Shown piece after piece: positions 8,340 through 16,201 of a DNA stretch of 64,000 nt (position 1 is its first letter; every line of letters starts with the position of its first letter). The translations under genes were made by a program, and so were the position numbers. The notes below the pieces were generated by a model. The model was not told the origin of the DNA. It did not search any database and worked only from the letters and a program-made list of their open reading frames with translations. The stretch spans positions 2,889,501 through 2,953,500 of the forward strand of contig NZ_CP015849.1 of NCBI RefSeq assembly GCF_001654495.1. The letters run 5' to 3'. Origin of the DNA: Streptomyces sp. SAT1. GTDB lineage: Bacteria > Actinomycetota > Actinomycetes > Streptomycetales > Streptomycetaceae.

Positions 8340-8567
8340 ATGTCCCAAGTCTTCTCCGAAGAGACCCACCGCAACCTGCTCGCCCGCATTCCCCAGTGCA
8401 CCGGCCGTGAGCTCGCCGACTGGCTGCGCACCGTCGACGAAGGGCCCGCGCTCTGCTTCGAGGAGCGGCTCAGCTGGCTCCGGCAGGAGCACAACCTCGC
8501 GTACGGGCACGCGAAGGCGATCATCCACGAGTACGACCTGCGCCGGGCCGCGCGCAGGCTGCTCTAG
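8340..8567 (+). CDS. DUF4287 family small protein
   Basis: The 75-residue protein starts at the ATG at 8340 after GGAGGCG. It contains the DUF4287-like pattern: TGRELADWLRTVDEGPAL in the first half, then LSWLRQEHNLAYGHAKAIIHEYD, in which short helices carry the conserved L-x-x-x-H-x-L-x-x-G-x-A-x-A-I. Members of the family are cytoplasmic and uncharacterised. It is monocistronic, with a bidirectional terminator just downstream. Confidence 0.8.
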   Translation: MSQVFSEETHRNLLARIPQCTGRELADWLRTVDEGPALCFEERLSWLRQEHNLAYGHAKAIIHEYDLRRAARRLL

Positions 8568-8617
8568 CCGCCGCACCGGCCGCACCGCCGCACCGGCCCC
8601 GAGATGCCGCCGCACAC

Positions 8618-8649
8618 GCAAGGGCCCCGGCTCCGGCCGGGGCCCTTGC
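8618..8649. terminator. Bidirectional terminator between convergent genes
   Basis: A 13-bp perfect stem, GCAAGGGCCCCGG (8618-8630) and CCGGGGCCCTTGC (8637-8649), sits between the ends of the DUF4287 gene and the convergent Bax-inhibitor gene. It can serve both. Confidence 0.8.
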
Positions 8650-8707
8650 GTACGCGGGCGTATCGCGCGCGGTGCGATGCGGTGACCGCCGGTCGCCGCC
8701 GCTCCCG

Positions 8708-9634
8708 CTAGTCGTTGCTGTTGAGGATCGCGATGAGCCGCAGGAACTCCAGGTAGATCCACACCAGCGTCAGCGTGAGGCCGAAGGCGGCGAGCCAGGC
8801 CTCCTCGCGCGGGGCGCCGTAGGCGACACCGTCCTCGACCTGCTTGAAGTCCAGGGCGAGGAAGCAGGCGCCGAGCAGCACGCCGACGATGCCGAAGACG
8901 ATGCCCAGGCCGCCGCTGCGGAAGCCGAGGCCGTCACCGCCGCCGAACACGGCGAACAGCGTGTTGACCACCATCAGCAGCACGAAACCGAGCGCGGCGG
9001 CCATCACGAAGCCGTAGAAGCGCCGGTTGACGCGGATCCAGCCCGCCTTGTAGGCGACCAGGACGGCGGCGAAGACCGCCATCGTGCCGAGCACGGCCTG
9101 CATGGCCGCGCCGCTGGCGATGCGGTTGTCGACGACGCTGGAGAACATCCCGAGGAAGACGCCCTCGAAGGCGGCGTAGCTCAGGATCAGCGCGGGCGAG
9201 GCCGTGCGCTTGAAGGACTGGACGAAGCCGAGCACCATCGCGATCAGCGCGGCGCCGATCCCGATGCCGTAGGAACGGCTGAGGTGCGCGTCGTCGACCG
9301 GCAGCAGCGCCCAGGCGAGGGCGGCCGTGACGACCAGCACACCGAGCGTGGACGCGGTGCGCGCGACGACGTCGTCCATCGTCATCCGGCCGGGGGCGGC
9401 CGGGGCCTGCGGCGGCGTGCCGGTCTGCACGTCCTGCTGGCCGTAGGGGTTCTGAGCGTAAGGGTTCTGCGCGTAGGGGTTGCCGCTCGGCTGGGCGTAC
9501 GGATTGCCCTGCGCGTACGGGTTGCCCTGCGTGCCGACTGCGGGGCCCCCGGCCTGCGGCGCGGTGTTGAAGCCCGCGTAGCCGTTGTCGCGGCTGAACC
9601 CCCGTCGCGAGAAGACCGGGTTTCTGCTCCTCAT
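8708..9634 (-). CDS. Bax inhibitor-1/YccA family membrane protein
   Basis: The 308-residue protein begins with a hydrophilic region of about 80 residues containing repeated NPYAQ units (GNPYAQ, SGNPYAQ, NPYAQNPYGQ). Seven or more membrane segments follow from about residue 95 (TLGVLVVTAALAWALLP, GIGAALIAMVLGFV, AVLGTMAVFAAVLVAYKAGW, FVMAAALGFVLLMVVNTLFAVF, GIVFGIVGVLLGACFLALDF). The acidic loop DFKQVEDGV and the last helix with E and D residues match the BI-1 family, whose bacterial members are pH-gated calcium-leak channels. The ATG at 9634 follows GGAGGAG. Confidence 0.88.
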   Translation of the reverse strand: MRSRNPVFSRRGFSRDNGYAGFNTAPQAGGPAVGTQGNPYAQGNPYAQPSGNPYAQNPYAQNPYGQQDVQTGTPPQAPAAPGRMTMDDVVARTASTLGVLVVTAALAWALLPVDDAHLSRSYGIGIGAALIAMVLGFVQSFKRTASPALILSYAAFEGVFLGMFSSVVDNRIASGAAMQAVLGTMAVFAAVLVAYKAGWIRVNRRFYGFVMAAALGFVLLMVVNTLFAVFGGGDGLGFRSGGLGIVFGIVGVLLGACFLALDFKQVEDGVAYGAPREEAWLAAFGLTLTLVWIYLEFLRLIAILNSND

Positions 9635-9860
9635 CTCACTCCTCCATGGCCGCACGTCGCGGCCTTGGCTCAAGAGTAATGGAAAGGCAAAGGATCGACC
9701 CTACTACCTGGGAAGGATCTTTCCCTCCTTCTGCTGCCGAACACGCTACGCGGACAGGTGATTCCCGGCCATGGCCGGGGCCTTTCCTGACCGAGCCGCG
9801 ACCTGCCCGGAACCGGCCGGAGATCATCGGGCGCGCCGGCGGCCGGGACGCCCGCGCGTG

Positions 9861-11036
9861 TCAGCCGACCGGGAAGCCCGTGTACGCCTCGGCGAGATCC
9901 GCCCCGGCGGACCGGCAGGTGGCGATCCGGTCGAGCCGGGCCAGGTGCAGCCGCTCCTCGAAGCCGTCGACCTCCGGCGAGCGGTGCAGCATCGCCGTCA
10001 TGTCGTAGCTGAAGCGCTCGGCCTGCCAGACGCGCCGCAGACAGGTGGCCGAGTAGGCGTCCAGCAGTTCGTCGGAGCCGGTGTCGCGCCGGTGGACCAG
10101 CGCCCGTGCGAGGGTGACGACGTCGCCGACGGCGAGGTTGAGCCCCTTGGCGCCGGTGGGCGGGACGATGTGGGCGGCGTCACCGGCCAGGAAGAGGCGG
10201 CCGTGGCGCATCGGCTCGTGGACGTAGGACCGCATCGGGGTCACCGACTTCTGCGTGATCGGCCCGCGCTCCAGGCGCCGGCCGCCGGGGGTCTCCAGGC
10301 GGCGGTCCAGCTCGTCCCAGATCCGCTCGTCCGGCCAGGCGGCCGGGTCGGTGTCCGCGGGCACCTGGAGGTAGAGGCGGGAGACGGCGGGCGAGCGCAT
10401 GGACAGCAGGGCGAAGCCGCGCTCGTGGCGGGCGTAGACCAGCTCGTCGTGCGAGGGGGCGACGTCGGCGAGGACGCCGAGCCAGGCGAAGGGGTACGTC
10501 CGTTCGAACACCTGGGAGAGCGCGGCGGGCACGGCCCTGCGCGCCACCCCCCAGAAGCCGTCGCAGCCGACGACGTGGTCGCACTCCAGCACGGACTCGC
10601 GGCCCTCGTGCCGGAACCGTACAAAGGGACGGTCGCCCTCCGTCCCCTCCACGGCCAGCGCCTCCGCCTCGAACAGCAGCGGGCCGCCGTCCTCCAGCCG
10701 GAGCGCGACGAGGTCCTTGCACACCTCCGTCTGCGCGTACACCAGCACGGACTTCCCGCCGGTCAGCGCCGGGAAGTCGACGCGGTGGCGGCGCCCGGCG
10801 AACCGCAGCTCGATGCCGTCGTGCCGCAGCCCCTCCCGGTCCATCCGCTCCCCGGCCCCGGCGGCGCGCAGCACGTCCGCGGTGCCCTGCTCCAGGATCC
10901 CGGCGCGCTGGCGCTGCTCGACGTAGGCGCGGTCGCGGCTCTCCAGGACGACCGAGCCGATCCCGGCGTTGTCGAGCAGCCGGGCCAGGAGGAGACCGGC
11001 AGGACCGGCTCCGATGATGCCGACGGTGGTGCGCAT
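9861..11036 (-). CDS. pobA: 4-hydroxybenzoate 3-monooxygenase
   Basis: This FAD-dependent enzyme uses NAD(P)H and oxygen to turn 4-hydroxybenzoate into protocatechuate. The 391-residue length matches the family. Residues 1-30 hold the FAD-binding GIIGAGPAGLLLARLL. The DG fingerprint is CDHVVGCDGFWGVARRAVP near 160, and the GD fingerprint is GRLFLAGDAAHIVPPTGAKGLNLAVGDV near 280. The region QRQRAGILEQGTADVLRAAG is typical of hydroxybenzoate hydroxylases. No IclR-type PobR gene is adjacent, so regulation is from elsewhere, possibly through the palindrome at 11109-11126. Protocatechuate ring-cleavage genes are not in the window. Confidence 0.93.
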   Translation of the reverse strand: MRTTVGIIGAGPAGLLLARLLDNAGIGSVVLESRDRAYVEQRQRAGILEQGTADVLRAAGAGERMDREGLRHDGIELRFAGRRHRVDFPALTGGKSVLVYAQTEVCKDLVALRLEDGGPLLFEAEALAVEGTEGDRPFVRFRHEGRESVLECDHVVGCDGFWGVARRAVPAALSQVFERTYPFAWLGVLADVAPSHDELVYARHERGFALLSMRSPAVSRLYLQVPADTDPAAWPDERIWDELDRRLETPGGRRLERGPITQKSVTPMRSYVHEPMRHGRLFLAGDAAHIVPPTGAKGLNLAVGDVVTLARALVHRRDTGSDELLDAYSATCLRRVWQAERFSYDMTAMLHRSPEVDGFEERLHLARLDRIATCRSAGADLAEAYTGFPVG

Positions 11037-11108
11037 CGGTCGTCCTCTCGGGTGGGCGTCGTTGCCGCGGGGCGTGTCCTCGTGCCCTCGACGGGCTCTT
11101 GTTCGTCT

Positions 11109-11126
11109 GGTGAAGTTTCCTTCACC
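11109..11126. promoter_or_regulatory. Palindrome upstream of pobA
   Basis: GGTGAAG (11109-11115) and CTTCACC (11120-11126) are perfect 7-bp arms with a TTTC spacer, about 75 bases upstream of the pobA start. The position and symmetry fit an operator. The regulator is unknown. Confidence 0.4.
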
Positions 11127-11227
11127 GATGCGACACCGAGTTTCCGCCCGCCCCGAGGCGATGTCAATGGCCCCCGGGCGGGCGCGGACGGCTCCCCCGG
11201 TGGGCGTCGGCCGTCACCGGACGGCGC

Positions 11228-12406
11228 TCACCCGGCGACGATCATGTGCCGGCCGGACACGTCCACGGCGGGTCCGGGCAGCGGGACGCGCACCGGCACG
11301 GCGGTGCCGCCCGGGGCGTTCGGGGCGAGCGCCAGGCCGGAGCCCCAGCCCCACAGCCCGCCCTCGGTGTCGATGGCGTACGCGGTGAACTGGTACGCGG
11401 CGATCCGGCTGATCCGGGGCAGGCCGGCCACCCGCAGCGGCCGCGCGGAGACATGGCCGGAGGTGTCGCCGTCGCCCAGTGAGCCGCTCGCGCCCCGGCC
11501 CCACGCCCACACCGCGCCGTCGCGGTCCAGGGCGTACGCCACGTTCTCCCCGCCCGCCACCTGCACCGCCCCGCGCACGACCGGCACCCGCACCGGCCGC
11601 CCGCTCTGGCCGCCGCGCGGCTCGACGCCCAGCAGCCCGTGCGCGTTGTTCCCCCAGGCGCAGACCCGGCCGTCCGCCTTCACCGCGACCACGGCCTCGC
11701 CCGCCGAGGCGACGCCGACGGCGCCGGAGACACCGCGCACGGCCGTGAGGCGGGTGCCGTCCGTGTCACCGAGCACGTCGGTCAGGTCGACGCCCCAGCC
11801 CAGGACGCGCCCGTCGCCGCGCAGGGCGAAGGAGTTGAGCAGCCCCGGGCCCATCGCGACCACGCCCTTCACGCCGGGGACCAGCCGCGGGACGCTCACC
11901 CCGTCGTGGCCGCGCCGCCGCCCGGCCTCCACCAGGAACCGGTCGGCACCCCAGCCGGCCACGCGGCTGTCGCGCAGGACGGCGTAGAACGTCGAGCCGC
12001 TGTTGTACACGGCGCGCGCCGGGCCGATCCCGGTCACCTGCCGAGGCGTCGCCTCGTACACGCGTTCGCGCGCGCCGTGCCCCAGGGAGCCTTCGACGTT
12101 GACGCCGTAGGACCAGACGGTCCCGTCCGCCCGGACGGCCACGGTGGTGTATCCGCTGTCCGCCACCGAGACGACGTCGCTCCAGCCGGGCACCGCCCGG
12201 CGGGCGGGGGTGCCCTCGGGTGCCTGGAAGTGCGGCGCCCAGGTCCACACGGTCCCGGCCCGCGCCGGTGCCGGTGCCGGGCGCGCGGCCGGTCCCCCCG
12301 GGCAGCCCGGCGCGCCGAGCACCGCGCGGTCGGGCTTGCTGCACCCGGCCAGCGCGAGGACGGCGGCACCGGCGACGAGCACACGCGGCCAGGACATGGC
12401 AGCCAT
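11228..12406 (-). CDS. RCC1-repeat lipoprotein
   Basis: The 392-residue protein has a lipoprotein signal peptide (WPRVLVAGAAVLALAGCSKP) with the lipid-attachment Cys near residue 22. The rest is a set of about six or seven RCC1-type propeller repeats, each with a W-G or W-S-x-G core (TVWSYGVNVEGSLGHG, RVLGWGVDLTDVLGD, RVCAWGNNAHGLLGV, AVWAWGRGASGSLGDG, GLWGWGSGLAL). It should fold as a beta-propeller on the outer face of the membrane. Family members bind proteins or sugars, and no catalytic motif is seen. The first ATG at 12406 has GGAGCG upstream. An ATG at 12397 is the alternative. Confidence 0.87.
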   Translation of the reverse strand: MAAMSWPRVLVAGAAVLALAGCSKPDRAVLGAPGCPGGPAARPAPAPARAGTVWTWAPHFQAPEGTPARRAVPGWSDVVSVADSGYTTVAVRADGTVWSYGVNVEGSLGHGARERVYEATPRQVTGIGPARAVYNSGSTFYAVLRDSRVAGWGADRFLVEAGRRRGHDGVSVPRLVPGVKGVVAMGPGLLNSFALRGDGRVLGWGVDLTDVLGDTDGTRLTAVRGVSGAVGVASAGEAVVAVKADGRVCAWGNNAHGLLGVEPRGGQSGRPVRVPVVRGAVQVAGGENVAYALDRDGAVWAWGRGASGSLGDGDTSGHVSARPLRVAGLPRISRIAAYQFTAYAIDTEGGLWGWGSGLALAPNAPGGTAVPVRVPLPGPAVDVSGRHMIVAG

Positions 12407-12625
12407 GGGACGCTCCTGTCTGGATCCTGGCCCGCACCGCGCGCGGCGGGCGGTCCGGGGCGACCGCTCGCCCCCGCGCCCACGGTGCCGTCCCCGCCTC
12501 CCGCGCAGCAGCCGTACGCCCGCTCATCCGCACCGGCCCGGTGCCCAGGCGGGGCTGAGCAGGTGCGCGGGGGTGCGCCGGGGCCGGTCTGAGTACGGCG
12601 ACTCAGGCGCCGGGACGGGAGCCCG

Positions 12626-14101
12626 TCAGTGTCCGCCGCCGGTACGGTCGGCGCCGGTCCGGGCGCGGTCCGGCCCGGGGCGGGAGCGGCCGAAGCGGGC
12701 CCCGAGAGCGGCCCCGATCTCCTCCGGCGTGCGGTCCTTGGTCTCCGGGACGAACCGGGCCACGAACAGCAGGCCGAGGAAGCAGATGACGGCGAAGACG
12801 AGGAAGGTCTCGCCCTGCCCGATGACGGCGACCAGCGGCAGGAACGCCTGGCTGACGGCGAAGTTGGAGATCCAGTTGGCGGTGGTGGCCGTGCTGGAGC
12901 CCAGGGCGCGGGAGGCCGGCGGGAACACCTCGCCGACCAGGACCCAGAAGACGGGGCCGAGGCCGCCGGCGTAGACGGCGATGTACAGGAGCATGCACAG
13001 CAGGGACAGTTCGGAGTTCCAGCCCGCCATGAAGCTGATCCCGAGCAGCGCGACCGTGAGCGCCATGCCGGACAGGGAGACCAGCAGCAGGGTCCGCCGC
13101 CCGGCGCGGTCGATCAGCCGGGACGCGACGATGGTCATCACCAGGTTGATGGCGCCGATGAAGACGGAGTAGAAGATCGAGTTCGAGGCGCTGAGCCCGG
13201 TCTGCTCGATGATGGTCGGGGCGTAATAGATGATCGTGTTGATCCCGCCGAACTGCTGGACGGCGGCCATGCCCAGGGCGACGACCAGGGCCGGCCGCAC
13301 GCTCCGGTCCAGCAGCGCGCGCCGGCCCCGCGCCCGCGAGCGCCCCTGCGCTCCCCCGCCGTCCGGGCCCTGCCCCTGCCGCTCCTTCAGGTCGGCCACC
13401 ATCCGCTCGGCCTCCTCCCGCGGCATGACCCGGCACAGCACCGCGCGCGCCCGGTGCCACTGCCCGCCCCGGACCAGCCAGGGCAGCGACTCGGGGACCG
13501 TGAGGAGGACGCCGAGGCTCAGCAGGACGGCCGGGACGGCGCCGAGGGCGAACATGACGCGCCAGTCGCCCGTGCGGGAGAAGGCCAGGTCCACCAGGTA
13601 CGAGACGAGGATGCCGGTGGTGATCATGAGCTGGTTGGCGCTGAGCACGCGTCCGCGGATGTCGGTCGGGGAGATCTCCGAGAGGTACACCGGGACCGTG
13701 GCCGAGGCCGCGCCGACCGCCAGCCCGAGGACGACCCGGCCGACCAGCAGGTGCGCGTAGCCGGGCGCGGTGGCGGCGATGGCGGTGCCGACGACGAAGA
13801 CGGCACCCTCGACGGCGACCGCCTTCCTGCGGCCGAGCCCGTCGGCGAGCCGCCCCGCGAGCAGCGCGCCGGTCATCGCGCCCAGCAGCAGGACGCTCAC
13901 GATGCTGCCCTGCTGGGCGGCGGACAGCCGGAAGTCCCTGGTGACGAAGAGCAGCGCGCCCGAGACGACGCCGGTGTCGTACCCGAAGAGGAATCCACCG
14001 ACCGCGATCGTCCCGGCCCACCGGTAGATCTTCCGTTTCCCCCCGGCCTCCAGCCGGACGAGCGGCCCCTGCGTCCCCGGCTCACGGGAGAAGCCCTGCA
14101 T
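12626..14101 (-). CDS. Sugar porter family MFS transporter
   Basis: The 491-residue protein has about 12 membrane segments. It carries the sugar-porter signatures FGYDTGVVSGALLF in helix 1, GRLADGLGRRKAV after helix 2, the PESLPWLVRGG motif before the central loop, QQFGGINTIIYYAPTI in helix 7 and the PETKDRTPEEI end motif. It therefore belongs to the TIGR00879-type proton-coupled sugar uptake carriers. The sugar is unknown because no catabolic genes are adjacent. The central loop is extended and basic (GGAQGRSRARGRRALLDRS). The ATG at 14101 follows GGGGAC. Confidence 0.92.
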   Translation of the reverse strand: MQGFSREPGTQGPLVRLEAGGKRKIYRWAGTIAVGGFLFGYDTGVVSGALLFVTRDFRLSAAQQGSIVSVLLLGAMTGALLAGRLADGLGRRKAVAVEGAVFVVGTAIAATAPGYAHLLVGRVVLGLAVGAASATVPVYLSEISPTDIRGRVLSANQLMITTGILVSYLVDLAFSRTGDWRVMFALGAVPAVLLSLGVLLTVPESLPWLVRGGQWHRARAVLCRVMPREEAERMVADLKERQGQGPDGGGAQGRSRARGRRALLDRSVRPALVVALGMAAVQQFGGINTIIYYAPTIIEQTGLSASNSIFYSVFIGAINLVMTIVASRLIDRAGRRTLLLVSLSGMALTVALLGISFMAGWNSELSLLCMLLYIAVYAGGLGPVFWVLVGEVFPPASRALGSSTATTANWISNFAVSQAFLPLVAVIGQGETFLVFAVICFLGLLFVARFVPETKDRTPEEIGAALGARFGRSRPGPDRARTGADRTGGGH

Positions 14102-14237
14102 CTGACCGTCCCCTGTCCTGAGTGCGCAGCACGGTGCGAGCCAAGGCATTCCGTACGGGGACCGGACGGAAACAGCCGTCACCCGGACGCGCTCCCGCCC
14201 GGCGCGGACCAGGGGCGGGTGGGGCCCGGCCCGCTCA

Positions 14238-14276
14238 CCCCTGGCTCTTGGCTGCTCGCCCCTGGCTCTTGGCTGC
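14238..14276. repeat. Tandem 18-bp repeat downstream of the fabI remnant
   Basis: Two identical copies of CCCCTGGCTCTTGGCTGC (14238-14255 and 14259-14276) occur with a 21-base period. They lie between the fabI-like remnant and the sugar porter gene, right at the 3' end of the remnant. Confidence 0.75.
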
Positions 14277-14279
14277 CGC

Positions 14280-14570
14280 TCAGGCGCCTACGGCGGAGAA
14301 ACCGCCGTCCACGTGCAACACCTGCCCCGTGATGGCACGGGCCGCGTTGCTCAGCAGGAAGGCGACAGTGTCGGCCACCGGCGTGGCGTCCGATGTGTCC
14401 CAGCCCAGCGGGGCCCGCTCGGGCCAGAGTTTCGCCAACTGGTCGAAGCCCGGGATGGACTTCCCCGCCATCGTCGTGATCGGGCCGGAGTCCACCGCGT
14501 TCACACGGATGCCCTTCGGGCCGAGGTCCCGGGCCAGGTAGCGGTCGACCGACTCCAGCGCGGCCTTCGG
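14280..14570 (-). pseudogene. C-terminal remnant of an enoyl-ACP reductase (FabI-like)
   Basis: Reading from about 14570 toward the stop at 14280, the frame gives PKAALESVDRYLARDL, then GPKGIRVNAVDSGPI, AGKSIPGFDQL and ITGQVLHVDGGFSAVGA. These match the last 95 or so residues of FabI/InhA enoyl reductases. KAALES carries the catalytic-helix lysine, and GQVLHVDGG is the usual end. The Rossmann nucleotide-binding half and the catalytic Tyr are missing, and upstream of 14570 the similarity stops abruptly with no start codon and ribosome site. The remnant therefore cannot be an enzyme. It sits about 200 bases 3' of the bldA tRNA. A GTG at 14504 could in principle start a 74-residue peptide, but I see no ribosome site for it. 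Confidence 0.75.
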
Positions 14571-14771
14571 AGGAAGCCGGCGGCAGGCCCCGAAGGCGGC
14601 GCCGGGCCGCCGCTGGACGCCTCGCCGTTCGTCGGCGTTCCCGGGTTCGTCTGCGCGATTGGCATATGCATACGATCTCCGTGCGCGCCGAGGCGCCCGG
14701 AGGAAGCGGTGACACGTGTGACGAGGACAGCGCCGACCGGTCGTTCCACCGTGTCGACGCCGCTGCTGCGG

Positions 14772-14857
14772 TGGTGCCCGGAACCGGACTTGAACCGGTA
14801 CGCCCGCGAGGGGCAGCGAGGTTTAAGCTCGCCGTGTCTGCATTCCACCATCCGGGC
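14772..14857 (-). tRNA. bldA: tRNA-Leu(UAA), the bldA tRNA reading UUA
   Basis: The 86-base gene folds as a class II tRNA with a long variable arm. The acceptor arms are GCCCGGA and TCCGGGC, followed by ACCA (CCA is encoded). The anticodon stem-loop is GCGAG-CTTAAAC-CTCGC, with the UAA anticodon at 14823-14825. In Streptomyces this is the only tRNA that decodes the rare UUA codon. Its loss blocks aerial growth and antibiotic production, because TTA codons are concentrated in developmental and secondary-metabolism genes. It stands alone, not in a tRNA cluster, and its 3' side faces a gene remnant. Confidence 0.96.
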
Positions 14858-15297
14858 AGGCCATGGGCACCGCGCTGAGATTCCGAGCCTATCGGGGAGC
14901 ACCCTTCGGGCATCGGGCAGGCGGACCGATGTTGTCTTATTTTATTGGCGTCTGAGGGTGCATCAGCACACGGAAGAAGCCATCGGCACTTGCCAACAGC
15001 GTTACGGCCGACAAGCGCCCGTGCATGCGGAATGACGGAATTTCACCGTCCGAACAAGGACGCTCCACCTGTTCCTGACCTCCCCCTTCCGGGGGAAGCG
15101 TCCGGGCCGCTCTCAGGGGCCGGCGTCATCCCCAGGTATGACGCGGGCGACCGCGGTGCGACCCGAGTCGCCCCCCGGAACCGGAACAGCGGCTGACTTC
15201 ACGGACCGGATCGGCGGGAACCATGGAAGACATCCCCGGGAACGGGGAAACCGAGAACCCACAGCCGAGCACCTCCGTCCCGACAGGAGCAGCCCCC
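14858..15297. other. Divergent region between bldA and the ABC transporter operon
   Basis: This 440-base gap holds the promoter of bldA on the minus strand and the leader of the ABC operon on the plus strand. A TAGGCT hexamer (minus strand, 14886-14891) lies about 30 bases before the tRNA 5' end and fits a -10. Its -35 is weak. An AT-rich patch around 14933-14946 is unusual for this sequence. The ATG at 15223 opens a frame continuous with the ATPase and is an alternative start for it. Confidence 0.45.
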
Positions 15298-16068
15298 GTG
15301 ACCACCTCTTCCATCGCCGGACGCGCCACCGCAGTGGCCGCGCGCGCCACGGATCTGTCGAAGATCTACGGACAGGGCGAGACCCAGGTGGTCGCCCTCG
15401 ACCGGGTCTCCGTCGACTTCGCGCAGGCCGAGTTCACCGCGATCATGGGCCCCTCCGGGTCCGGCAAGTCCACGCTGATGCACTGCGTCGCGGGGCTGGA
15501 CACCTTCTCCTCCGGTTCGGTGCGCATCGGCGACACCGAACTGGGGTCCCTGAAGGACAAGCAGCTCACCAAGTTGCGCCGGGACAAGATCGGGTTCATC
15601 TTCCAGGCGTTCAACCTGCTGCCGACGCTGACGGCGCTGGAGAACATCACGCTGCCCATGGACATCGCGGGCCGCAAGCCGGACAAGCAGTGGCTGGACA
15701 CCGTCATCAACATGATCGGGCTGTCCGGGCGCCTGAGCCACCGTCCCTCGCAGCTCTCCGGCGGCCAGCAGCAGCGGGTCGCCGTGGCGCGCGCCCTGGC
15801 CTCCAAGCCGGACATCATCTTCGGTGACGAGCCGACCGGGAACCTCGACTCGCGCTCGGGCGCCGAGGTCCTCGGCTTCCTGCGCAACTCCGTGCGCGAG
15901 CTGGGCCAGACCGTGGTGATGGTCACCCACGACCCGGTGGCGGCGGCGTACGCGGACCGCGTGGTGTTCCTGGCCGACGGCCGGATCGTCGACGAGGTGT
16001 ACGGGCCGACGGCGGACTCCGTGCTGGACCGCATGAAGCAGTTCGACGCCAAGGGCCGCACCAGCTGA
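15298..16068 (+). CDS. ABC transporter ATP-binding protein (MacB/LolD type)
   Basis: The 256-residue ATPase energises the FtsX-type permease that follows. It shows the Walker A IMGPSGSGKSTLMH, Q-loop IGFIFQAFNLLPTLTALENI, signature LSGGQQQRVAVARAL, Walker B IIFGDEPTGNLD and the H-loop VVMVTHDP. The set with GDEPTGNLDS is typical of MacB/LolD-like ATPases for lipoprotein or peptide export. I prefer the GTG at 15298, which has GGAG about nine bases upstream and matches the start of its paralogue at 41665. The ATG at 15223 would add 25 Pro/Thr-rich residues. The gap to the permease is about 130 bases. Confidence 0.92.
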   Translation: MTTSSIAGRATAVAARATDLSKIYGQGETQVVALDRVSVDFAQAEFTAIMGPSGSGKSTLMHCVAGLDTFSSGSVRIGDTELGSLKDKQLTKLRRDKIGFIFQAFNLLPTLTALENITLPMDIAGRKPDKQWLDTVINMIGLSGRLSHRPSQLSGGQQQRVAVARALASKPDIIFGDEPTGNLDSRSGAEVLGFLRNSVRELGQTVVMVTHDPVAAAYADRVVFLADGRIVDEVYGPTADSVLDRMKQFDAKGRTS

Positions 16069-16201
16069 CGCGCCCCGCCCCCGGCCGGACCGGCTGAGAA
16101 GCCCAAGGCCGCACCCCGCCGACCCGCCCGGGGCGGCGGCCGGCACGGTCCCGCCCGCGGCCCCGCCGCACCCCCACCTCGTACACCTGGACTGGACAAC
16201 C

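Noticed and set aside
14501..14902. 133-codon minus-strand frame across the bldA tRNA
   Set aside because: It runs through the tRNA gene, has no ribosome site, and its product shows no family pattern.
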